A DNA stretch of 64,000 nt. Origin: an uncultured Succinivibrio sp. (lineage in GTDB: Bacteria > Pseudomonadota > Gammaproteobacteria > Enterobacterales > Succinivibrionaceae). This document shows, in pieces, positions 59,079-64,000 of the stretch (position 1 is the first letter of the stretch; each line of letters starts with the position of its first letter). The DNA is taken from the NCBI GenBank assembly GCA_900770725.1, contig CAAGLL010000090.1, forward strand, positions 24,489 to 88,488. Reading direction: 5' to 3'. A program made the translations under genes and the position numbers. Below the pieces are notes generated by a model. The model was given only the letters and a program-made list of their open reading frames with translations, did not search any database and was not told the DNA's origin.

Positions 59079-59528
59079 TCAGCGCCCGGCGCGGAGCACT
59101 TCCACGGCGCTCTCTAGCGCGTAGAGGTAGCCGCGGATCCCGAAGCCGCATATGACGCCCACCGCCTTGTCGCTCAGGAACGAGTGGTGCCTGAACTCCT
59201 CGCGGGCGTGGACATTTGAAATGTGGATCTCGTAGAAGGGGATGGACACGCCTGAGAGCGCGTCGCGTATGGCCACGCTGGTGTGCGTGAACGCGCCGGC
59301 GTTGATCAGGATGAAGTCCGTGTTGCCGCGGGCCTCCTGGATGCGGTCGACGATCGCGCCTTCGTGGTTTGACTGGAAGAACGAGATGCCCGCATTGAGC
59401 TCGCCGGCGCGCTTTTTGAGCATCGCCTCGACGGTCCCAAGGGTCTCGTGCCCGTAGATCCCGGGTTCCCTGGTTCCCAGCAGGTTGAGGTTGGGGCCGT
59501 TGATAACCAGGATTGAAAGAGTCTGCAA
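59079..59528 (-). CDS. aroQ: Type II 3-dehydroquinate dehydratase AroQ
   Basis: 149 residues, the usual length. It forms 3-dehydroshikimate in the shikimate pathway. NGPNLNLLGTREPGIYG near residue 10 has the catalytic Tyr and Arg. INAGAFTHTSVAI near 75 and VHAREEFRHHS near 102 complete the site. A TTG at 59528 is chosen: homology begins there and AAGAGG lies 8 bases before; longer ATG starts have no homology. The aroQ-accB-accC arrangement is common in gammaproteobacteria. Confidence 0.95.
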   Translation of the reverse strand: MQTLSILVINGPNLNLLGTREPGIYGHETLGTVEAMLKKRAGELNAGISFFQSNHEGAIVDRIQEARGNTDFILINAGAFTHTSVAIRDALSGVSIPFYEIHISNVHAREEFRHHSFLSDKAVGVICGFGIRGYLYALESAVEVLRAGR

Positions 59529-59830
59529 AGGAGAGCCTCTTGCTTGAAAGCCGTATTCGCCGCGCCTTTTCCCAGGGCGCAATAATCCCCCGGGCGCACG
59601 GCATTGCGTTTAGCGATTTTAAGCCATTTGGGGCTGAAAACAAGGAAAAAAGGGCATTTGGCTCTCAAAAACACGTCAAAAAAAGCATTTTCACGCCGAT
59701 TTTGCAAATCCGCGCCGGAGGATGGAATTGATGTGCGCGCAATATGGAAGGATGCCTTTGCACATGGGATTTTCACATGCCAGCCAATGGCGGGCATGAT
59801 GAAGGCGGCCGTAGGCCGCCTTCAGTTCTG
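59529..59830. other. Non-coding region left of the group II intron
   Basis: 302 bases with AT-rich stretches upstream of aroQ. No gene seen on the plus strand; one open frame runs into the intron and is unlikely to be real. Near the right end are two hairpins: a CATGCC/GGCATG stem (59777-59799) and the perfect stem listed separately. Confidence 0.6.
59801..59823. terminator. Perfect 10-bp hairpin just before the intron
   Basis: GAAGGCGGCC (59801-59810) pairs with GGCCGCCTTC (59814-59823), loop GTA, followed by AGTTCTG and then the intron. The stem resembles the terminators of mdh and motX. Which gene it served is unclear. Confidence 0.6.
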
Positions 59831-59888
59831 GTGTGCTCGGCATGAGCGCAATCTATAGGGTGAAAGTCCCGAACCCGGCCGTTGGAGG
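59831..59888 (+). mobile_element. Group II intron, 5' end (domain I), interrupted
   Basis: GTGTG at 59831 is the canonical group II 5' splice end (GUGYG). AGGGTGAAAGTCCC near 59859 is a typical early domain I block. The sequence is cut after GGAGG by the transposon and resumes at 63874. No intron-encoded reverse transcriptase lies in the window; it may follow beyond 64000. Confidence 0.8.
59884..59888 (+). repeat. Target site duplication, left copy
   Basis: GGAGG directly next to the left transposon end; an identical copy adjoins the right end at 63869-63873. A 5-bp duplication fits Mu/Tn7/Tn552-type DDE transposition. Confidence 0.9.
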
Positions 59889-59923
59889 TGTCAAAGACAT
59901 CTTGATTTGTTCAGAATTTGACC
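59889..59923 (+). repeat. Left terminal inverted repeat of the transposon
   Basis: Begins TGTCAAAGAC and ends TTTGACC. The first 10 bases match the right end exactly, and most of the remaining 25 match with one gap. A second TTTGACC copy at 59951-59957 is a likely extra transposase site. Confidence 0.9.
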
Positions 59924-60044
59924 AGAAGGTTTGAGTTCCGGCGATCCCAATTTGACCATGGGGTTTGTTACACTCTGACGCATGTCGATGCCGCATGGGC
60001 CGCGCATGGCGCGCCTGTGCTGGCGTTTGAATGAACCGGGAGAT

Positions 60045-60107
60045 CCCGCCAAGGCGGGCTTGAGAGGGATCACGGCTGTCCAAGTTTTTCGAGGACCGGC
60101 AGCCGTG
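60045..60107 (+). promoter_or_regulatory. Two leader hairpins before the transposon genes
   Basis: CCCGCC-AA-GGCGGG (60045-60058) and a longer stem CACGGCTG (60071-60078) with CAGCCGTG (60100-60107), whose loop contains TTTTT. They end 13 bases before the first ATG and could limit expression of the transposition genes. Confidence 0.4.
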
Positions 60108-60120
60108 ACGCGTTAGACGC

Positions 60121-61053
60121 ATGAACATAATATCATGGACGCGGCTGTGCTACGTCCTGCTGGCAGGCCCCGAGCTCGAAGAGTTCCTGCTCGACCTTGC
60201 CGTGAAGTCCGCCGCGGCCAGCCGATGCGACAAGTCAGTTGGCGAGGCGTACCTCGAGCTCAGGCGCGAGATCGGGGAAAGGCCGCTGATCCTCTGCACC
60301 TGCAGCGACAGCGTGCTGGCCACCCTCCGCTGCCCGCACTGCGGGGCGCGCCTCGTGCGCGACGGCATCCATTTCCGCCACGCGGAGGAGGCCGAATTCG
60401 TCATCCGCGGCCAGCTCGGGCTTGACTGCGGGATCGGCGAGGACGGCCGGGCGATATTCGCCATTCCAAGGCTCAAGTGCACCGCCAAGCGGGCCTGCGT
60501 GCGCAACTTCTCCCCCGACTGCCAGGCCGAATGCGCCGACGGCGCCACGCACCTCCTCATCCCCTCGTTCCTCGGCCCGTACCAGATGCTGCCAATCGAC
60601 CTCGCCTGCGACCTGGCAAGGGCCCAGCGGGCCCTCGACGCCACCGGCAGGGGCTCGCTGCGCGGCACCGGGATCTGGCGCTGCTCGGGCAGCGACGGAA
60701 CGCTGTCCATGCTGGCGGCAAAGTACGGCGACATGTGGCTCCACCTGTGCGACACGTACCTCAACCGCGCCCGCGGCCGCAGGCTCGTGCGCTACATGGA
60801 GCGCCTGCGCTCCATGTACGCGGCATGCTACGTCGAGGCCCACATGAACTGCGTGCGCGCCAGGGCCGCGCAGTCGCCGAGGGGCGACCTGCGGCACCGC
60901 CGCTACGCGCCTCCCCGCCGCGTGCCCTCGCCGGGCTCGTGCCTGGCCGTCCTGTCCTCATGCCATGGGAGGCGGTCATCGTCATACCCCGAGTGGCCGC
61001 CGCCGTCCTTTTGGAGGAACCTCCGCACCGAGGGCGGGATCCCGCCCCCGTGA
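60121..61053 (+). CDS. Transposon zinc-ribbon protein, DUF6431-like
   Basis: 310 residues. A zinc motif C-P-H-C-G near residue 75 is followed by more cysteines (near 101, 120, 125, 134 and 138), giving one or two metal sites. The segment HLLIPSFLGPYQ near 146 resembles the L-L-P-x-F-x-x-P-Y motif of the DUF6431 proteins found beside such integrases. The C-terminal 50 residues are Arg/Pro/Ser rich. No catalytic motif seen. By position it may guide target choice or bind transposon ends, as TniQ does, but this is inferred. No clear ribosome site before the ATG at 60121. Confidence 0.65.
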   Translation: MNIISWTRLCYVLLAGPELEEFLLDLAVKSAAASRCDKSVGEAYLELRREIGERPLILCTCSDSVLATLRCPHCGARLVRDGIHFRHAEEAEFVIRGQLGLDCGIGEDGRAIFAIPRLKCTAKRACVRNFSPDCQAECADGATHLLIPSFLGPYQMLPIDLACDLARAQRALDATGRGSLRGTGIWRCSGSDGTLSMLAAKYGDMWLHLCDTYLNRARGRRLVRYMERLRSMYAACYVEAHMNCVRARAAQSPRGDLRHRRYAPPRRVPSPGSCLAVLSSCHGRRSSSYPEWPPPSFWRNLRTEGGIPPP

Positions 61054-61081
61054 AAGGCAAAAGGAGCCTAAGGAGGGTCCG

Positions 61082-62503
61082 ATGTCCGGAAGGAAGAACA
61101 AGTTTTCCGTCGACGACAAGATCAGGATCATCATCCCGCTGCTGCGGGAGGACAGGGAGCCGTCGCTGCTGGCGCGGATCGCCAGGGGCAGCGGCGTGAG
61201 CGCCATGACGCTCAGGCGCTGGGTGGCCAGGTACAGGGAGGGCGGGATCGCCGCCCTCAAGGCCAGGTACAGGGGGCCGGGCGGGAAGTCCCGCCTCCAC
61301 AAGGGCTACGACGAGGCGCTCGAGATCGCCGAGGCCGCGCGCAGGCAGGATCCGTTCCTGAGCGTCAGGAAGATCATCAAGGTGATCGAGGGGAGGCGTC
61401 CCGAGCTCAAGGGGCTGATCAAGCGCTCGACGCTGCAGCGCCGCCTCGAGGGGATGCGCCTGACAAGGCGGGATCTCGCCGGGCTTGCCAAGCTCGGCGG
61501 CCGCAGGAACCGCGGGCGCTACCGCAAGGAGCACCGCATGGAGCAGGTGCAGTGCGACGTCAAGGTGCTGCCGCAGTGCCTGCTTGACGACGGGACTCCA
61601 GGCAGGCTCTACCTGCAGCTGTGGGTGGACAACCACTCGCGCAAGATCCTCTCCTACCTGGCGTCGCCCAAGGAGGACACGCGCCTGGCGCTCATGAGCC
61701 TCAGGACGCTGCTGGAAAAGTACGGGAGGATCGGGAGCATCTACACGGACAACGGCCCCATCTACCGCAGCGAGGAGATGGGGAGGGCGTGCCGCCTCGC
61801 CGGGGCGGAGCTCAAGTTCGCCCGGCCGTACAGCCCCGAGGGCAAGGGCATGATCGAGCGCAGGAACCTGATGCTCAACGACGTGGAGAACCAGATCAAG
61901 GGGCGCTGCCTCCCCCGCGGCCCGGTCGACTGCTTCATCGAGCAGTGGATCCGCGAGTACAACGACACGCCGTCCAAGGCCCTCGGGGGCCTTTCGCCCA
62001 ACCAGTCGTTCGAGCTGGACTCCAAGCCGCTGGAGATGCTGCCGCAGGACATCATCGAGAACGCGTTCAGCCGCGAGGAGTCGAGGGTCATCGGCAAGGA
62101 CGCCTCGGTGAGCGTGGGCGGGGAGAAGTACCGCGCCGACATGTCCAAGGCCCGCGCGGGCGACCGCGCCACGTTCATGATCAAGCCCGACGGCACCGTG
62201 TGGCAGGTTCAGCCGGACGGCGGCCTCGCGCAGATCCAGCCCTACCGGTTCGGCCCCGACGTGGACAGGGAGGACTTCAAGGCGCGGCCGCAGGGGCGGG
62301 CCCCGGCGGCCGACGAGCCGCCCGCGCTCATGGAGGCCTACATCAGGGACGCGTTCGTGCGCGAGGGCCGCTTCACCACGGAGGAGGCCTTCCAGAGGGA
62401 GTTCCGGGAAATGCTCGGCGCCGGCAAGGCCGGCGGCGCGGAGGGCGGGGGCGCGCCCGCGTTCTCCCCATTCTCGGGCGGCAGCCGCCGCGGGGAGGGC
62501 TGA
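61082..62503 (+). CDS. DDE transposase, Tn552/Mu-like (rve integrase core)
   Basis: 473 residues. N-terminal HTH (about 8-55: DDKIRIIIPLLRE, then GVSAMTLRRWVARYREGG) and a second helical DNA-binding part. The catalytic core starts with Q-C-D-V-K (first Asp, about 158). The second Asp is in YTDNGPIYRS near 222 and the Glu in GKGMIERRN near 259. A Mu-type C-terminal beta-barrel follows (about 325-410). The ATG at 61082 has AAGGAGGG 5 bases before. It cuts and joins the element ends, probably with the ATPase downstream. Confidence 0.92.
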   Translation: MSGRKNKFSVDDKIRIIIPLLREDREPSLLARIARGSGVSAMTLRRWVARYREGGIAALKARYRGPGGKSRLHKGYDEALEIAEAARRQDPFLSVRKIIKVIEGRRPELKGLIKRSTLQRRLEGMRLTRRDLAGLAKLGGRRNRGRYRKEHRMEQVQCDVKVLPQCLLDDGTPGRLYLQLWVDNHSRKILSYLASPKEDTRLALMSLRTLLEKYGRIGSIYTDNGPIYRSEEMGRACRLAGAELKFARPYSPEGKGMIERRNLMLNDVENQIKGRCLPRGPVDCFIEQWIREYNDTPSKALGGLSPNQSFELDSKPLEMLPQDIIENAFSREESRVIGKDASVSVGGEKYRADMSKARAGDRATFMIKPDGTVWQVQPDGGLAQIQPYRFGPDVDREDFKARPQGRAPAADEPPALMEAYIRDAFVREGRFTTEEAFQREFREMLGAGKAGGAEGGGAPAFSPFSGGSRRGEG

Positions 62504-62506
62504 GCC

Positions 62507-63382
62507 ATGGCAGGAGAAGTCAATGGCGCGGGGTTCATGGGGTTCTACGGCATGTCGCGCCAGCCTTTCGCGAAGGACATCCCGACCGAAATGCTCTGCA
62601 TGAGCGCCGGGTTCCAGGACGCGCTGGCCAGGCTCGAGTACGGCGTGCGCTCGAGGCGCTTCACCGTGCTCACCGGCCCCTGCGGGTGCGGCAAGAGCAC
62701 GGCGCTCAGGGCGCTCCGCGACAGGCTGCCGCCCGACAAGTACCGGTGCATCTACATCAGCGAGTCTAACCTGACGCCGAGGTGGCTCTACGCCACGGCG
62801 CTGCGCAAGCTCGGCGTCGAGCCGCGCTACTACCTCAACGACGCGAAGCGCCAGTTCCAGGAGGAGCTGCTCTCGCTCTCGAAGGCGCGCGGCCAGCAGG
62901 CCGTGATGATCATCGACGAGGCGCACCTCATCTCGGGATGGCACAGGCGCGAGACGCTCGAGGAGATCCGCTTCCTGCTCAACGGTGGCTACGACAGCGG
63001 CAACACGGTGGCGCTGATCCTAAGCGGCCAGAACGAGCTGTGGGATCTGCTCGGGCAGAAGGGGTGCGCGGCAGTCGCGCAGCGCATAGAGCTCATAGCG
63101 AGGCTGCGCCCGCTGCCGGGACCGGCCGAGGCGGCCGAGTACATCAGGGCCCACCTTAAGGCGTCGGGGTGCCGCGGGGATCTGTTCTCCGCCGACGCGG
63201 TGGCGAGGATCCACATCGCGTCGGGAGGCGAGCCGAGGAGGATCAACTGGATCTGCACCTTCTGCCTGCTCTACTCGGCGGCCCGCGCCGAGAGGATGGT
63301 CTCGGAGCGCACAGTGGCGGAAGTGGTTGAGAACGAGATGCCGGCGCATGGCGCCAAGGGCAAGGAGGAAAACGCGAAATGA
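62507..63382 (+). CDS. AAA+ ATPase of the transposon, ExeA/TniB-like
   Basis: 291 residues. It starts F-Y-G-M-S-R-Q-P-F, the usual opening of ExeA-type ATPases. Walker A GPCGCGKST is near residue 59, Walker B VMIIDEAHLI near 129, sensor 1 in ALILSGQNE near 165 and a C-terminal winged-helix part with GGEPRRINWIC near 240. Such ATPases select target DNA and activate the transposase. Starts 3 bases after the transposase gene and overlaps the next gene by 4. Confidence 0.92.
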   Translation: MAGEVNGAGFMGFYGMSRQPFAKDIPTEMLCMSAGFQDALARLEYGVRSRRFTVLTGPCGCGKSTALRALRDRLPPDKYRCIYISESNLTPRWLYATALRKLGVEPRYYLNDAKRQFQEELLSLSKARGQQAVMIIDEAHLISGWHRRETLEEIRFLLNGGYDSGNTVALILSGQNELWDLLGQKGCAAVAQRIELIARLRPLPGPAEAAEYIRAHLKASGCRGDLFSADAVARIHIASGGEPRRINWICTFCLLYSAARAERMVSERTVAEVVENEMPAHGAKGKEENAK

Positions 63383-63681
63383 AAGCTGAAGGCGAAAGCG
63401 TGGCAAGGAAGATCAGGGCGGCGGATCCCGCGGGCGAGGCTGTGCACCGCCTCAAGTGGGATCCGGAGTCGGGGCGGTTCGTCATAGGCGAAGACGAGAT
63501 CCACTGCGGCTGCATGGCCAGGCTCGAGTTCTGTGGCAAGTGGCACCTCGCCTGCTTCGAGTACGACGGAAGCCGCCCGGGCACCGGGTGGTACGTGCTC
63601 ATGCACGGCATGGCGCTCACCGCCGAGGACTGGCTCGGCGCAAGGTGCCTGTTCGGCGACGAGGAGTACGCGCGCCGCTGA
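63379..63681 (+). CDS. Small DUF5348-like protein of the transposon
   Basis: 100 residues. Residues about 30-85 (IHCGCMARLEF, GKWHLACFEYD, then G-W-Y-V-L) resemble DUF5348, a beta-rich domain common in integrase/ExeA elements of Firmicutes. No enzyme motif. Translationally coupled to the ATPase gene through an ATGA overlap, so likely an accessory transposition or regulatory protein; function unknown. Confidence 0.65.
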   Translation: MKAEGESVARKIRAADPAGEAVHRLKWDPESGRFVIGEDEIHCGCMARLEFCGKWHLACFEYDGSRPGTGWYVLMHGMALTAEDWLGARCLFGDEEYARR

Positions 63682-63732
63682 GGCGCCATGGATGAAGGCA
63701 TGATGCAGGGCGGCGCGCCCCGCAGCATGCGC

Positions 63733-63761
63733 AGCCCCGGGTTTGCAGCCCGGGGCTTTTT
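63733..63761 (+). terminator. Rho-independent terminator of the transposon operon
   Basis: AGCCCCGGG (63733-63741) pairs with CCCGGGGCT (63749-63757), then five T (63757-63761). Lies inside the element. Confidence 0.9.
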
Positions 63762-63832
63762 GCGTCACGAGGCGGAGTTCCCCGGATCACAAACCTCATT
63801 GGCAGCAGATGCGCCAGCAATCACATTCCAGC

Positions 63833-63868
63833 GGTCAAAATCGATCTCAAACCTAGAGGTCTTTGACA
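63833..63868 (-). repeat. Right terminal inverted repeat of the transposon
   Basis: Read on the minus strand it begins TGTCAAAGAC and ends TTTTGACC, aligned with the left end with a one-base length difference. It also shares the GGTTTGAG motif that lies just inside the left end. Confidence 0.9.
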
Positions 63869-63873
63869 GGAGG
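63869..63873 (+). repeat. Target site duplication, right copy
   Basis: GGAGG, identical to 59884-59888. Confidence 0.9.
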
Positions 63874-64000
63874 CAAGGGTCAGCGAACCGCAAGGCGTGT
63901 ACGGCAACGTGCAGGCTGAAGGAAGCGGCTAGCAAATCTCCGGCCTGACGAACAGGAAGCGCCTCAGGCATGTGCGGAGGGCGAGCGTGCGCCTTATCGC
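63869..64000 (+). mobile_element. Group II intron, continuation of domain I after the transposon
   Basis: Contains blocks typical of group II domain I: CAAGGGTCAGCGAACC near 63874, AAGGCGTGTACGGCAACGTG near 63891, CAGGCTGAAGGAAGC near 63911 and CTGACGAACAGGAAGCG near 63944. Joined to 59831-59888 with one GGAGG removed, it reads as an uninterrupted intron start. Continues beyond the window. Confidence 0.8.

Larger units (their letters stand above)
59889..63868 (+). mobile_element. Complete 3,980-bp transposon with four genes, inserted in a group II intron
   Basis: Bounded by imperfect terminal inverted repeats of about 36 bp (TGT...ACA ends) and a 5-bp GGAGG duplication. It encodes, all rightward, a zinc-ribbon protein (DUF6431-like), a DDE transposase, an AAA+ ATPase and a DUF5348-like protein, then a terminator. 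No passenger genes. The set resembles Tn552/Tn5053-like systems with a TniA/TniB-type pair, not IS21: the ATPase is of ExeA/TniB type, and there are two additional proteins. Confidence 0.9.

Noticed and set aside
59604..59858. Plus-strand frame before the intron
   Set aside because: Runs into the intron and has no recognisable domain or ribosome site.
60761..62944. 727-codon open frame on the minus strand opposite the transposase and ATPase
   Set aside because: Shadow of GC-rich genes; low-complexity His/Arg/Leu/Val composition, while the plus strand has clear transposase and AAA+ motifs.
59889..63868. Element as an IS21 (istA/istB) insertion
   Set aside because: The ATPase is ExeA/TniB-like, two additional genes are present, and the ends have TniA-like repeats rather than IS21 ends.

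Overview
The window comes from a GC-rich gammaproteobacterium. Evidence for this is the dcw order from mraZ to lpxC, mutH divergent from rppH-ptsP, zapD and yacG next to coaE, sdhE, srmB, acnB, and MurE with the meso-diaminopimelate signature DNPR. A MotX-like sodium-motor protein, glycogen synthase, a C4-dicarboxylate-type TRAP transporter, a D-lactate dehydrogenase-like enzyme and an E. coli-type malate dehydrogenase fit a motile, fermentative gut bacterium. Aeromonadales/Succinivibrionaceae is my inference; no rRNA gene is present to confirm it.

Layout: 1-1845 carries the start of lpoA, rsmI and RNase P RNA. 2185-19852 is a compact division and wall cluster (mraZ rsmH ftsL ftsI murE murF mraY murD ftsW murG murC ftsQ ftsA ftsZ lpxC). 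It has a recognisable promoter, a 10-bp-phased MraZ operator and possible internal promoters, but no ddl. ampD and acnB follow. mdh has a long structured leader, then come motX, ffh and the rpsP-rimM-trmD-rplS operon. 29155-31768 holds an LPS-type glycosyltransferase, a zinc-less msrB, a small unknown gene, initiator tRNA and a stand-alone glycogen-binding-domain protein. 31769-32285 is a strikingly AT-rich non-coding island. Then follow mutH / rppH-ptsP-thyA-sdhE-srmB-nagA-rpiR, convergent glgA, a TRAP operon, ldhA, and a long leftward block: rsmC, rsmA, surA, lptD, yacG, zapD, coaE. A starch/glycogen-domain lipoprotein, xerD and a degenerate kinase-like gene come next, then leftward aroQ-accB-accC.

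The accessory part is the last 4.2 kb. A group II intron begins at 59831, seven bases after a hairpin. It is split by a 3,980-bp transposon (59889-63868) with about 36-bp terminal inverted repeats and a 5-bp GGAGG target duplication. The intron resumes at 63874 and leaves the window. The transposon carries four genes: a zinc-ribbon protein resembling DUF6431, a DDE transposase, an ExeA/TniB-like AAA+ ATPase and a DUF5348-like small protein. Its boundaries can be read to the base, and the two interrupted intron halves rejoin into a sensible domain I.

Functionally the core genes form a peptidoglycan, division and outer-membrane set: Mur ligases, FtsZ/A/Q/L/W/I, LpxC, LptD, SurA, AmpD, LpoA, ZapD and XerD. 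Protein-targeting, translation and RNA-processing genes (ffh, rpsP operon, rnpB, rsmI/H/A/C, trmD, rppH) are interspersed with central carbon genes.
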